NCBI RefSeq assembly: GCF_964355755.1
Contig: NC_092678.1
Coordinates: 5,678,922-5,742,921 of the forward strand
From: Antedon mediterranea
Taxonomy: Eukaryota; Echinodermata; Crinoidea; Comatulida; Antedonidae
DNA length: 64,000 bases
Reading direction: 5' to 3'
This document shows positions 10,826-23,132 of this stretch, piece after piece. The notes under the pieces were generated by a model. The model saw only the letters and a program-made list of their open reading frames with translations. It did not search any database and had not been told where the DNA came from. The position numbers were made by a program, and so were the translations under genes. The first letter of the stretch is position 1; each line of letters opens with the position of its first letter.

Positions 10826-11240
10826 CTATTTATTTATTTTATTTCATAAACCTCTTGAAGAACAAGCAAAATTGAACATTACAAAATGATAAAATAGTTA
10901 TTAGAAAATAATAGAAAAATAATCTATAATTTACACTATAACAGATTTCATGATAAAAAAGATTAAAAAATATGATTTAACAAACAGTAATTTAAATTGA
11001 AAATTAAGTTTAATAAACGAGGAATTGACTTAACAAACATTTGTATAAAATCTAATGGTTGAACCAATGCTGGCACCTATTTATTATTGTAAGGACAAGC
11101 AACATGTATGTACAATGGTTAAACAATACAAAATGAGCAAATACAATAGTTAATAATAAATAGAAAGATAGTCTATAATTAATACTGTTAATAAATAATT
11201 TACACTATCACAGATTCCATGATAAAAAAAAAATTTAGAA
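10826..11240. repeat. Dispersed AT-rich repeat 'tttatttcataaac'
   Basis: Two diverged copies lie here in tandem. The type shares 'tttatttcataaac', an 'agaacaagcaa' patch, 'gttaaacaatacaaaa' and a later 'cagattccatgat' patch. Further copies are near 6290, 12890, 18490, 20540, 23240, 30840, 32860, 47470 and 49780, usually 3' of a receptor unit. No tRNA head or coding sequence was seen. Confidence 0.5.
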
Positions 11241-11383
11241 TAGGATTTTAACAGGCAAATTTGTATAGAATTAAATTATTGAACCAATGCTAGCACCTAA
11301 AAAATATTTAAACTGGCTATCATTTCTAATAATGTTCTAAATTGTTCCGTTTAGTTTAGTGTCTTTGATTTATTTTCAGTCTA

Positions 11384-12268
11384 TTACACTCTTTGTTCAT
11401 CTTCATGACCTCCTTGACCTCTTGGAATGTTTCTTATTTGAGGTTCAGGATTGGAACCAAAGCAGCATAGAGCACGCTTAAAACCATTTCTTAACTCTGG
11501 AATACGCCACCAATATACAATGGGATTTAAAGCAGAATTCATCATCAGAAGCGGAAACAAAATCTGATAAAAATTCTTAAGGGAGTCACAGTGACTTAAA
11601 AAAATAAAACATATGGATAATAAGTGGGTTGGTATCAAACAGAAAAACAGTGGAAAAAGTAGAATACTAAATGTAATAAATACTGATTGTAATCTGGCCT
11701 GTCTAGCAGATCTAGCAGTAGCTGATGCGAGTTGGTTAGTTTTACGTTTTAAAATAATGTACATAGAAATATAAACAAATCCAACTATTGTGATCAAAGT
11801 AAAACTCAGACCAAATACATAAATATATGACAAACAATTGAATACTGTTATTATCCATAAGGAAATACAAGATTTTGCCAATCTCTTTTTTGTAACAATG
11901 TTTTGGTATTTTAATGGAGCAGCAATAGCTATGAAACGTTCAATACTCACTGCAAAAACAAATAATAGTGAAGAAGTCATCATTGATGCCCCTATAAATA
12001 CCACCAAACCAATTGAAGAAAAAGACAAAACAGAAAATAGAATCATGAACAAAAAGATAGAAAGACAAGTTAGTAAGTCAGCAACTGCCAAGTTGACAAG
12101 CAAAACGTTTGATTTCTTTCTTAGTTGATGATTGCAGCAGACAACCAATATAACAAACAGGTTTTCCAATATTCCTCCACCCGTAATGATAATAGTGAGA
12201 AAAGAACTGATTGGATGTATCTTTGTAAAAGTTAAGTCTACTATCTTTGAAATCCATGTAATATTCAT
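11384..12268 (-). CDS. Class A GPCR, receptor B1 (294 aa)
   Basis: Intact seven-transmembrane receptor. N36 in GILEN is the TM1 Asn, D64 in LAVAD is the TM2 Asp, R111 sits in SIERF, and NPIVY is at 248-252. The N-terminal tail is only about 20 residues with one sequon (NIT) and no tyrosine run, unlike A-type. A Cys-Cys pair after helix 8 could be palmitoylated. The tail ends EDEQRV. The acceptor ends at 12327 and the donor at 12515 gives a 189-bp intron. At the junction the sequence is ATTG rather than the ATGG of C-type genes, and an in-frame stop follows, so translation must begin at the MNIT codon in exon 2. Confidence 0.9.
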   Translation of the reverse strand: MNITWISKIVDLTFTKIHPISSFLTIIITGGGILENLFVILVVCCNHQLRKKSNVLLVNLAVADLLTCLSIFLFMILFSVLSFSSIGLVVFIGASMMTSSLLFVFAVSIERFIAIAAPLKYQNIVTKKRLAKSCISLWIITVFNCLSYIYVFGLSFTLITIVGFVYISMYIILKRKTNQLASATARSARQARLQSVFITFSILLFPLFFCLIPTHLLSICFIFLSHCDSLKNFYQILFPLLMMNSALNPIVYWWRIPELRNGFKRALCCFGSNPEPQIRNIPRGQGGHEDEQRV

Positions 12269-12718
12269 TCTTAGTTAGTTTCAGCGAAGTAGTTTGATGT
12301 AAGTATAGTTTACTGAACTCGCATATCTGTAAGAAAATTTATAATTCAACTAAAAATAACATTACATTTTTTTGTACATGGTCATAAGAAATAACATGGA
12401 TTCTATATTTTTGTTTTCCACCTACTGTTTACCATTACTGCTCGTCTGCCTAAGTTGGCCTTTATAGATCATTTTTTCTTGAAAATAAAGAAACTTTAAA
12501 TGCTCATAAGCTTACCAATGATAAGTTGGCTAGATCCAAATGTTGATAAAAACACAATTTTTTCCAGTTTCACCATAAAGTTCTTAAGTGACTTTTTAAA
12601 AAGACTCCCAATGCTTATATATATTGTAGCGCAGCGAATAACTTCATGGTAAAAACTGTGTTGCCGATGCTGTTACTGTTAACAAACTAATTCACTACTA
12701 TAGCGATATTATAGAATC

Positions 12719-12737
12719 ACATTTCCTATAATGTTAC
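12719..12737 (-). promoter_or_regulatory. Conserved upstream motif of B-type receptors
   Basis: The plus strand reads acatttcctataatgttac, about 200 bp upstream of the exon 1 donor. The same string is at 20364-20382 (B2), 32704-32722 (B3) and 15352-15370 (C1). Confidence 0.4.
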
Positions 12738-13760
12738 AATTTCTAGCATTCAATTACTGCTATTATAGTTTTACTGGCGATTGTACGTATTAGATAATGT
12801 GTACCAGCAAGTATATATAATTATGTTGAGTCAAGACAAAATAATTAGCAATAAAAATGTCTAAAAAGATGATGATGCTATTAAGTTTTATTTACATTTC
12901 ATAAATTTCCTGAACAATAAGCCAAATATACAATATTTTGATAAAAATGTATAATAATAATATTGTCTATTTTATATCATTAATAAAGTAATAAAATATT
13001 TACACTAGACAAATTCCATGATATAAACATGACTTTGACAAACAGTTTAAATGATTTAATATTAAACAAAACGTTTTCACCAATTTTTACCCCAATTGAC
13101 TCATTTAGATCAACAATAATGACAAATTGTCAGTAGGAGAGTGAAATATTATTTATACATCCATCATAAACATTTAGAGTGAATAATATTAAATGTACAG
13201 AAAAAGGTGAGCAAAGTAGATAAACAGAGCTTATTTTATTAAAGTACCTACAAAGCACAGATATGAGTATAAAATGAAAAAGCAATCTTAACTACAGCCT
13301 AAACGAATACCTATTGTGATATGCCATTTATGTACAAAAATTATTCATAATTTGATGATAAATAATTTTGATAGAATGCTTTACAAGTATTGAAACTTTA
13401 ATAATTCATGTTCAAGTGTCTTTTTGACACAAAGAAATATATGTACATTTGCTACCATTATACTTACAGTCTATTTATTAGTATTATATAAAGTAAAATA
13501 TAGTTAGCCATAGTTCAATCATATTTAAAGTTTCTTTCATAGCACTGTTTGATTTACTGACATTATTATGTGAATGTATTATTCTTATTTATATAATACC
13601 TAAATAAATTCCTGTCATTTGATTGGACGATTGTGGGTCACATGGCGTGAAATAGTACGCACTATTAAATGATCGTTTATTATGTATATGTATTATTTCC
13701 AATATATTACACTCTTTTTTCTTCTACATTAGATCTTTGACTTACACTAATGGTTCTTAT

Positions 13761-15131
13761 TTAAGGTTCAGGATTTGAAGTAAACCAGCATAGCATACGC
13801 TTAAATCCATTTCTTAAATCGGAAATACGCCACCAATATACAATAGGATTTAAAGCTGAATTCAGCATCAGAAGCGGTAAAAAAATCTGATATAAAAACT
13901 CTGCAAACGAGTCACAATGAGGTGATGTAATGTAACATATCGATAGTAACTGGGTTGGTATCAAACAGAAAAACAGTGAAAAAAGTAGAATACTAAATGT
14001 GATAAATACTGATCGTAATCTGGCCTGTCTAGCAGATCTAATAGTAGCTGATGCGAGTTGGTTAGTTTTACGTCTTATAATAATGTACATAGAAATATAA
14101 ACAAATCCAACAGTGGTTGTCAGTATAAAACTTACAGGTAACACAGCAATGAAGAAAATTAATCTGGGGACTTTACCGTTAAAAATTAAAATTAAGCATA
14201 AAACTATTGTCAATTACTGCTATTATAGTTTTACTGGCGATTGTACGTATTAGATAATGTGTACCAGCAAGTATATATAATTATGTTGAGTCAAGACAAA
14301 ATAATTAGCAATAAAAATGTCTAAAAAGATGATGATGCTATTAAGTTTTATTTACATACTATTGCCAATTTCTTTTTCGTAACCAGGTTTTGGTATTTTA
14401 ATGGAGCAGCAATAGCTAGAAAACGCTCCATACTCACAGAAAGAACAAACAACATTGAACAATTCATCATTAATATCCCCAAAAATACAAAAGGACCATC
14501 TACAGAATAATAAATATAAAATGTTATAATATAAACTAATGTAACAAGACAACTTAATATATCAGCAACTGCCAAGTTAACAAGCAAAACATTAGATTTC
14601 TTTCTTAGTTGTTGATTGCAGCAGACAACCAAAATAACAAACAGGTTTTCCAATATTCCTGCAACCGTAGTGATACAGATTAACAAAGTACTGATTAGGC
14701 TTATTCTTATGTCCCAAAAGTCAAAATGCGTTGTATTTTGCGTAACTGTAAGAAAATGTATTAGTTATTATTTAATAGCAATACTTAAAACATTTGTTTG
14801 TTTTAATCCAATTAATGATGGGTAAGTTACACTAGAAAATAGCACAGATGCTGATGTCAATTAGCAATCTTGAAACTAAAAATTGTATGATCTTTTAAAG
14901 CCCAATTTACACAGACGAGCGGTAACTGTGTAGCTTGTCCCATAATCTGTATCTATCCTAAGCGGGTTTCCGCTCCGCGTTTTGTGGAAATGGTCATAAA
15001 AAATAACATAAATTCTATATTTTTGTTTTCTACTTGCTGTTTACCATTATCGCTCATCTCTGTAAATTGGCCTTTATAAATCATTTTTTCTAGAAAATAA
15101 AAAAACTTTACATGCTCATAAGCTTACCCAT
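13761..15131 (-). pseudogene. Class A GPCR, receptor C1, disrupted in TM4
   Basis: Exon 2 (from 14745 down) is open from the acceptor through TM1-TM3 and into ICL2 (SMERFLAIAAPLKYQNLVTK). It then meets a 147-bp foreign segment (14211-14357) that brings in a stop where C2 continues into TM4. The rest (TM4-TM7, NPIVYWW) resumes at about 14213. Exon 1 would end at 15128 with ATGG before GTAAGC; joined to exon 2 this gives MVTQNTTHFDF, in frame with the receptor. As in C2, the tail stops after NPEP because CAA became TAA. Module 1 therefore has no working C gene. Confidence 0.85.
14211..14357. other. 147-bp templated insertion copied from 12751-12897
   Basis: This segment is identical to 12751-12897, in the same orientation and about 1.46 kb away (upstream flank of B1). 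It replaces 12 bases present in C2 (catacaaaagta). Source and target share a few bases at each junction. It has no transposon ends. Confidence 0.9.
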
Positions 15132-15704
15132 GATCAGTTGGCTAGATCCAGATATTGATAAAAACACAATTTTTTCCAGTTTACCATAAAATTCCTCAAT
15201 GACTTCTTTAAAAGCTCTACTTAGACAATACTTATATTATTATAGCGCAGAGATCAACTATTTTATCAGTTCTCTTTAGTAAAATAGAAAAACTGTTGCC
15301 GATGCTGTTAGCGTTAGCAATATAATGTATAACGATGATGAAATAGAAAATTACATTTCCTATAATGTTACAATTGTTAACGTTCAATTACTGGCATTAT
15401 AGTTTTACTGATGCCGATTGTACGTATTAGATTGTGTACCAGCATGTATATATAATTATGTTGAGTCAAGACAAGACATTTAGCAATAAAAATGTCTAAA
15501 GAGATGATGATGATATATACTGTCTATTTTATATCATTAATAAATAATAACAACTACACTAGATAAATTCCATGTTCTTGATGACTTTGACAAATTAATG
15601 AATGAAATTTGATTTAATATTAAGCAAAACGTTTCACCTGTGCCAATTACTACCCCAATTGACTCATTCTTCACCTCATTTAGATCAACAATAATGACAA
15701 ATTG

Positions 15705-16049
15705 TCAGTAAGAGCGTGAAATATTATTCATACATCCATCATAAACATTCAGAGTAAAAAAGTGAGCAAAGTAGATTACAGAGCTTATTATTAAATTACC
15801 TACAAAGAACAGTAAAAAAGAAATCTCAACTACAGCGTAAACTAATACCAACAACTGTGATATGCCATTTATGTACAAAAAATATTCATAATTTGATGGT
15901 TTAATGGTTTTTAATTTGTATAGCGCAAAATACAAATAGTCTCTATGATAATGTTGATAGAATTCTTTAAAAGTATTGAAACTTTCATAATTCATATTCA
16001 ATGTATTTTTGACACAAAGAAAGTATAATATACTTAGAATAGAAACCAT
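15705..16049 (-). CDS. Small open frame 3' of A2, possible membrane protein
   Basis: A 114-aa frame with a hydrophobic start, a basic/aromatic middle and two hydrophobic stretches near residues 60-95. It matches 26755-27111 almost exactly, but those two are one recent duplication. Older copies of the same stretch (about 7860-8115, 13190-13450, 20830-21090 and 33120-33390) lack 45 bp of it and contain stops or single-base shifts. It may be a lost small gene or simply an open stretch in the receptor 3' flank. No family was recognised. Confidence 0.2.
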   Translation of the reverse strand: MVSILSILYFLCVKNTLNMNYESFNTFKEFYQHYHRDYLYFALYKLKTIKPSNYEYFLYINGISQLLVLVYAVVEISFLLFFVGNLIISSVIYFAHFFTLNVYDGCMNNISRSY

Positions 16050-16495
16050 AGTTTAATCATGATTTCATGTTTCTTTCACAGCACTTACAAATTGTTTGAT
16101 TTACTGACATTGATTATTTATTACAGTACACTAAATTCTTTTTGAAAAAATTAGCGAAACTAACCTACCCCCTTGACTGTTTCACTAAGAAACAAATTTT
16201 AACTGCCCTCTTAAACTAAGTACAATCAACTGTTATCTGGCACTTGTTCTGTGTAAACAAATTGTTCATAGTTTTATAATAATATATGATTTTTATACAA
16301 ACAGATTTAAAAGTATTGAAAGATTTTAACAAGTTGTAATTTTGTCTTGCTGACACTTAAGAAATATATTTACTATATGTTACATCCAGTTTTAGAAATT
16401 ACTAATATAATATATGTATTTATAGAAAGCATCATTAACTTTTACAGAACTTATCAATTGTTTTAGTTGGTGACTTTGGTTTTATTTCTAGTTTA

Positions 16496-17452
16496 TTACA
16501 CTCTATGTTCGCCTTCATTATGTCTTTGACCTCTTTGAATGTTTCTTATTTGAGGTTCAAGATTGGAAGCAAAACAACCTAGCATGCGCTTAAAACCATT
16601 TCTTAACTCGGTAATACGCCACCAATATACAATGGGATTTAAAGCAGAATTCATCATCAGAAGCGGTAAACAAATCTGATAGAAAGAGTATGCAAATGAG
16701 TCACAATGAGTTGATGTAATATAGCATATTGTCAATATCTGGGTTGGGAGTAAGCAGAAAAACAATGAAAAAAGTAGAATACTAAATGTAATAAATACTG
16801 ATCGTAATCTGGCCTGTCTAGCAGATCTAGCAGAAGCTGATGCAATTTGGTTAGTTTTACGTTTTAAAGTAATGTAAATAGAAATATAAACAAATCCTAT
16901 AATAATTGTCAAAGTAAAACTCAAAAAGTACACAGGTAATAGATTGTATATGTCAAAAAATATAAAGAAAAACAATACTAAAACTGTTGTTAAAATCCAT
17001 AAAAAAGTACACACTATTGCCAATTTCTTTTTTGTAACAAATTGTTGGTATTTTATTGGAACAGCAATAGCTATAAAACGTTCAATACTCACGGCAAGAA
17101 CAAATAATAATGAACAATTCATTATTAATAGCCCAACAGTTACAGTTACACCAACTGAATTAAAATACCTTATTATCATAAACAATAAAGTAAAAAGACA
17201 ACTTAGTATGTCAGCAACTGCCAAGTTGACAAGCAAAACATTTGGTTTCTTTCTTAGTTGATGATAACAGCAGACAACCAAAATAACAAACATGTTTTCC
17301 AATATTCCTGCAACCATAATTATACATGTGAGATAACCACTGACCGGATGTATTGTTAAATTCATTGTAAAATTATAATAATAGTAATAATAATAATAAT
17401 AATCCAATGAAATACTGTAGTAATCCAAACTATTGATATCTTCTGTATCCAT
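16496..17452 (-). CDS. Class A GPCR, receptor A2 (318 aa)
   Basis: Intact and very close to A1. Visible differences include DYYS for DDYS near residue 10, a GCFASN tail for DCFASN, and a terminal NEGEHRV. The poly-tyrosine run is encoded by a TAT/TAC-type trinucleotide repeat (plus strand ataataat). The acceptor ends at 17516 and the predicted donor is at 17766, a 251-bp 5'UTR intron. The downstream flank lacks the TTAA element that sits behind A1. Confidence 0.9.
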   Translation of the reverse strand: MDTEDINSLDYYSISLDYYYYYYYYYNFTMNLTIHPVSGYLTCIIMVAGILENMFVILVVCCYHQLRKKPNVLLVNLAVADILSCLFTLLFMIIRYFNSVGVTVTVGLLIMNCSLLFVLAVSIERFIAIAVPIKYQQFVTKKKLAIVCTFLWILTTVLVLFFFIFFDIYNLLPVYFLSFTLTIIIGFVYISIYITLKRKTNQIASASARSARQARLRSVFITFSILLFSLFFCLLPTQILTICYITSTHCDSFAYSFYQICLPLLMMNSALNPIVYWWRITELRNGFKRMLGCFASNLEPQIRNIQRGQRHNEGEHRV

Positions 17453-19034
17453 TTTTGATGGTTTTTGCAGAATTGGTAAAATAAAAAATTTAAGGCATCA
17501 ACAAACTCATCAGCCCTGTAAGAAAATGTAAATTAAATAAAAGAATATCACATAATTTTTTTTTTTTTTTTCACTTAAAAAATATTTAATAGTAAAGTAG
17601 GTATAAGTATAAATACAATTAATTAGACTAACACAACAAAAATATTCAATCTTCTATCAAATAAAGTTAAAATTTAGTCAATTCAATAAAATGCTGTCAT
17701 ACCAATTGTTTACAATAGATTATAATTCAAAATATTTGTTTGTTAGTTTGTAAATAGTTTGGCTACCCTTTTGCAAAGTCTTCCGATATTTATTTTTCCA
17801 TTTGAAAGGAAAACCCCCTAAAATATCTTCAGGCAGACAATACAAATATTATAGTTAGATACAGTAGTTAGAATTACATTTCCTAAATGTTCTTAATTCT
17901 AAAGCATATAGTCTACTCTAGCACAATTGTGTTTGGAATCTTTGATGTTGCAACTGTTTTGTGAAGTTTTTGTTACTGGGGAGTGTCCAATGACAAGCCA
18001 TTTTAACAAACAAAAAACACTATTCTTTCTTGCCACAATTCGATATTCAAAATTTAAACTTGACCTGACATGGTTCCATGAAATCCTTATATGGAAGTGT
18101 AGTAATGTGGATTTTAAAAAAAAATGAATTCTAATATTTACCACAAAATGGTTTTTCAGAGAATTGAGTGGTTTTACAATACTTGATATTGTACTAATTC
18201 TGGAATAGTCACTCCACAAGTTGCTTTCCTTCCTTATACTCTTATAACAAATTGAATACACTTTTGTTAATTGATACTAAATTGAATAAGGTTTATGTAG
18301 TTGTAATTGTGTTTTTGCTTCTGTTATTGGTGCATTTGAAGTTTTGTTTGTGTTCTTGGTTTTAATGATTCTTTCATGTTGTTGAAGCAAAATGCTTTTC
18401 TATTTGTCAAAGGTCAAATGCCTAGCCAGTACCATTTCATGAGATAAATTTCTGAATCACCATAAAATCAGATTACAAATGCTATTTATTTATTTTATTT
18501 CATAAACCCCTTGAAGAACAAGCAAAATTGAACATTACAAAATGATAAAATAGTTATTAGAAAATAATAGAAAAATAATCTATAATTTACACTATAACAG
18601 ATTTCATGATAAAAAAGATTAAAAAATATGATTTAACAAACAGTAATTTAAATTGAAAATTAAGTTTAATAAACGAGGAATTGACTTAACAAACATTTGT
18701 ATAAAATTTAATGGTTGAACCAATGCTGGTACCTTTTTATTATTGTAAGGACAAGCAACATGTATGTACAATGGTTAAACAATACAAAATGAGCAAATAC
18801 AATAGTTAATAATAAATAGAAAGATAGTCTATAATTAATACTGTTAATAAATAATTTACACTATCACAGATTCCATGATAAAAAAAAATTTTAGAATAGG
18901 ATTTTAACAGGCAAATTTGTATAGAATTAAATTATTGAACCAATGCTAGCACCTAAAAAATATTTAAACTGGCTATCATTTCTAATAATGTTCTAAATTG
19001 TTCCGTTTAGTGTCTTTGATTTATTTCCAGTCTA

Positions 19035-19919
19035 TTACACTCTTTGTTCATCTTCATGACCTCCTTGACCTCTTGGAATGTTTCTTATTTGAGGTTCAGG
19101 ATTGGAACCAAAGCAGCATAGAGCACGCTTAAAACCATTTCTTAACTCTGGAATACGCCACCAATATACAATGGGATTTAAAGCAGAATTCATCATCAGA
19201 AGCGGAAACAAAATCTGATAAAAATTCTTAAGGGAGTCACAGTGACTTAAAAAAATAAAACATATGGATAATAAGTGGGTTGGTATCAAACAGAAAAACA
19301 GTGGAAAAAGTAGAATACTAAATGTAATAAATACTGATTGTAATCTGGCCTGTCTAGCAGATCTAGCAGAAGCTGATGCGAGTTGGTTAGTTTTACGTTT
19401 TAAAATAATGTACATAGAAATATAAACAAATGCAACTATTGTGATCAAAGTAAAACTCAGACCAAATACATAAATATATGACAAACAATTGAATACTGTT
19501 ATTATCCATAAGGAAATACAAGATTTTGCCAATCTCTTTTTTGTAACAATGTTTTGGTATTTTAATGGAGCAGCAATAGCTATGAAACGTTCAATACTCA
19601 CTGCAAAAACAAATAATAGTGAAGAAGTCATCATTGATGCCCCTATAAATACCACCAAACCAATTGAAGAAAAAGACAAAACAGAAAATAGAATCATAAA
19701 TGAAAAGATAGCAAGACAAGTTAGTAAGTCCGCAACTGCCAAGTTGACAAGCAAAACATTTGATTTCTTTCTGAGTTGGTGATTGCAGCAGACAACCAAT
19801 ATAACAAACAGGTTTTCCAATATTCCTCCACCCGTAATGATAATAGTGAGAAAAGAACTGATTGGATGTATCTTTGTAAAAGTTAAGTCTACTATCTTTG
19901 AAATCCATGTAATATTCAT
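19035..19919 (-). CDS. Class A GPCR, receptor B2 (294 aa)
   Basis: Intact, same length as B1, with a handful of substitutions: LAIFSF for LSIFLF in TM2, VAF for VGF in TM5, SASARS for SATARS in ICL3. The acceptor lies at 19972 and the donor at 20160, a 189-bp intron like B1. The 5' leader lacks the few bases (cttagtta) found before the start in B1 and B3. Confidence 0.9.
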   Translation of the reverse strand: MNITWISKIVDLTFTKIHPISSFLTIIITGGGILENLFVILVVCCNHQLRKKSNVLLVNLAVADLLTCLAIFSFMILFSVLSFSSIGLVVFIGASMMTSSLLFVFAVSIERFIAIAAPLKYQNIVTKKRLAKSCISLWIITVFNCLSYIYVFGLSFTLITIVAFVYISMYIILKRKTNQLASASARSARQARLQSVFITFSILLFPLFFCLIPTHLLSICFIFLSHCDSLKNFYQILFPLLMMNSALNPIVYWWRIPELRNGFKRALCCFGSNPEPQIRNIPRGQGGHEDEQRV

Positions 19920-21405
19920 TTAGTTTCAGCGAAGGAGTTTGATGTAAGTATAGTTTACTGAACTCGCATATCTGTAAGAAAATTTATAATTCAACTAAAA
20001 ATAACATTACATTTTTTTGTACATGGTCATAAGAAATAACATAGATTCTATATTTTTGTTTTCCACTTAATGTTTACCATTACTGCTCGTCTGCCTAAGT
20101 TGGCCTTTATAGATCATTTTTTCTTGAAAATAAAGAAACTTTAAATGCTCATAAGCTTACCAATGATAAGTTGGCTAGATCCAAATGTTGATAAAAACAC
20201 AATTTTTTCCAGTTTCACCATAAAGTTCTTAAGTGACTTTTTAAAAAGACTCCCAATGCTTATATATATTGTAGCGCAGCGAATAACTTCATGGTAAAAA
20301 CTGTGTTGCCGATGCTGTTACTGTTAACAAACTAATTCACTACTATAGCGATATTATAGAATCACATTTCCTATAATGTTACAATTTCTAGCATTCAATT
20401 ACTGCTATTATAGTTTTACTGGCGATTGTACGTATTAGATAATGTGTACCAGCAAGTATATATAATTATGTTGAGTCAAGACAAAATAATTAGCAATAAA
20501 AATGTCTAAAAAGATGATGATGCTATTAAGTTTTATTTACATTTCATAAATTTCCTGAACAATAAGCCAAATATACAATATTTTGATAAAAATGTATAAT
20601 AATAATATTGTCTATTTTATATCATTAATAAAGTAATAAAATATTTACACTAGACAAATTCCATGATATAAACATGACTTTGACAAACAGTTTAAATGAT
20701 TTAATATTAAACAAAACGTTTTCACCAATTTTTACCCCAATTGACTCATTTAGATCAACAATAATGACAAATTGTCAGTAGGAGAGTGAAATATTATTTA
20801 TACATCCATCATAAACATTTAGAGTGAATAATATTAAATGTACAGAAAAAGGTGAGCAAAGTGGATAAACAGAGCTTATTTTATTAAAGTACCTACAAAG
20901 CACAGATATGAGTATAAAATGAAAAAGAAATCTTAACTACAGCCTAAACTAATACCTAATGTGATATGCCATTTATGTACAAAAATTATTCATAATTTGA
21001 TGATAAATAATTTTGATAGAATGCTTTACAAGTATTGAAACTTTAATAATTCATGTTCAAGTGTCTTTTTGACACAAAGAAATATATATACATTTGCTAC
21101 CATTATACTTACAGTCTATTTATTAGTATTATATAAAGTAAAATATAGTTAGCCATAGTTCAATCATATTTAAAGTTTCTTTCATAGCACTGTTTGATTT
21201 ACTGACATTATTATGTGAATGTATTATTCTTATTTATATAATACCTAAATAAATTCCTGTCATTTGATTGGACGATTGTGGGTCACATGGCGTGCAATAG
21301 TACGCACTATTAAACGATCGTTTATTATGTATATGTATTATTTCCAATATATTACACTCTTTTTTCTTCTACATTAGATCTTTGACTTACACTAATGGTT
21401 CTTAT

Positions 21406-22437
21406 TTAAGGTTCAGGATTTGAAGTAAACCAGCATAGCATACCCTTAAATCCATTTCTTAAATCGGAAATACGCCACCAATATACAATAGGATTTAAAG
21501 CTGAATTCAGCATCAGAAGCGGTAAAAAAATCTGATATAAAAACTCTGCAAACGAGTCACAATGAGGTGATGTAATGTAACATATCGATAGTAACTGGGT
21601 TGGTATCAAACAGAAAAACAGTGAAAAAAGTAGAATACTAAATGTGATAAATACTGATCGTAATCTGGCCTGTCTAGCAGATCTAATAGTAGCTGATGCG
21701 AGTTGGTTAGTTTTACGTCTTATAATAATGTACATAGAAATATAAACAAATCCAACAGTGGTTGTCAGTATAAAACTTACAGGTAACACAGCAATGAAGA
21801 AAATTAATCTGGGGACTTTACCGTTAAAAATTAAAATTAAGCATAAAACTATTGTCCATACAAAAGTACATACTATTGCCAATTTCTTTTTCGTAACCAG
21901 GTTTTGGTATTTTAATGGAGCAGCAATAGCTAGAAAACGATCCATACTCACAGAAAGAACAAACAACAATGAACAATTCATCATTAATATCCCCAAAAAT
22001 ACAAAAGGACCATCTACAGAATAATGAATATAAAATGTTATAATATAAACTAATGTAACAAGACAACTTAATATATCAGCAACTGCCAAGTTAACAAGCA
22101 AAACATTAGATTTCTTTCTTAGTTGTTGATTGCAGCAGACAACCAAAATAACAAACAGGTTTTCCAATATTCCTGCAGCCATAATGATACTTGTGAGATA
22201 AACACTGATTGGACTCATGTAAACAAAATCCTTGTAGTAATCAAAGTAATTGAAATCTGTTGTAGTTTGGATATCTGTAAGAAAAATTGTTTTAATTTTT
22301 TTTTTTAATGTCTTACAATTGTCAAGTAGTTACAAATTAGTAATGGGTAAACTAAGAAAATAACCAGCTATCCTCAATCCTAAAAAAATAATAATAATTA
22401 TTAATAATATTAATGATTATTATTATTATTTACCCAT
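21406..22437 (-). CDS. Class A GPCR, receptor C2 (290 aa, two exons)
   Basis: Exon 2 (21406-22274) is open from the acceptor. Exon 1 ends at 22434 with ATGG directly before GTAAAT. Splicing the 159-bp intron puts an ATG in frame: MDIQTTTDFNYFDYYKDFVY followed by the receptor body. This is preferred over the internal Met at 22218, which would leave only seven residues before TM1. Marks: GILEN, NLAVADIL, SMDRF (Asp kept here, Glu in A and B), FCLIPTQ, NPIVYWW. The frame ends after NPEP; the next codon is TAA where C3 and other types have CAA, and the untranslated continuation still resembles the usual tail. So C2 is probably functional in its membrane part but lacks about 22 tail residues. Confidence 0.8.
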
Positions 22438-22622
22438 AAGTTTGTTAGATCCAAGTCTTCAATTTCACTCAAAATTCTTCTTTGACCAGAATGTTTCATC
22501 AATGCTCTATAGTATGTTAAGATTACCAAGCATAATGTATCACCAATGCTGGTAGCGAACAAAATAATGCTTCCAGCCAGACTATGATGATAATATAGGT
22601 CACTCTATTTTTGATCAAAATC

Positions 22623-22640
22623 ACATTTCCTGCAATGTTC
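22623..22640 (-). promoter_or_regulatory. Conserved upstream motif of C-type receptors
   Basis: The plus strand reads acatttcctgcaatgttc, about 190 bp upstream of the C2 exon 1 donor. C3 has a decayed form at 35266-35283, and a weaker relative lies near 230-250 in the orphan block. Confidence 0.4.
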
Positions 22641-23132
22641 TATTTTCCAAGATTCAATTAACTATAATAATATTCATTCTTATATAAAGCTTGTAATTTA
22701 TAGCATGGAATAGCAACTTCCTATTGCTGATAATATCAGCGCTTGTCCTTATTAGGGAACTTTATTATTTTCAGTCGCGTGTATTACTGACAAAGGTCAG
22801 ATATTTACAAAGAGTTAATAGTGTTATAATTTTAAAGGATATAGTAAGAAATACCAGTTACAAAGTGTAATAATATTTTAACACTGCGCACCATAGCCTA
22901 CTTTTGTTGAATGTTGTTCAATGACTCTCATGTAGACAAAATTAGGGGTAATATGTGATTTCTAAAATAAATTAAAGTGTCTTAACAATAACATGCTTCT
23001 TTTTTGTAGTACACCTATCCTCTGGAGAAGTAAAACTACCAAACTTCAAAAGACAATCTTTATTTTTTGTGCCACAAACATTGTTCACAATATAAATACC
23101 ATAGCACAATTAAAATAAAATTATATAAAATT

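Larger units (their letters stand above)
8090..15640 (-). repeat. Receptor module 1 (A1-B1-C1)
   Basis: This is the first of three modules holding one A-, one B- and one C-type receptor in the same order and orientation, with matching intergenic sequence. Distances between equivalent genes of modules 1 and 2 are 7.57-7.65 kb. Module edges are approximate. Confidence 0.85.
15650..22740 (-). repeat. Receptor module 2 (A2-B2-C2)
   Basis: The second copy of the A-B-C module and the best preserved: all three receptor frames are open. Its left edge matches 26700 onward (module 3). Confidence 0.85.

Noticed and set aside
22441-22590. Open minus-strand frame upstream of C2 with a hydrophobic stretch, as a coding exon 1
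   Set aside because: The homologous sequence upstream of E and C3 has frame-breaking indels, and the ATGG junction explains the start without it.
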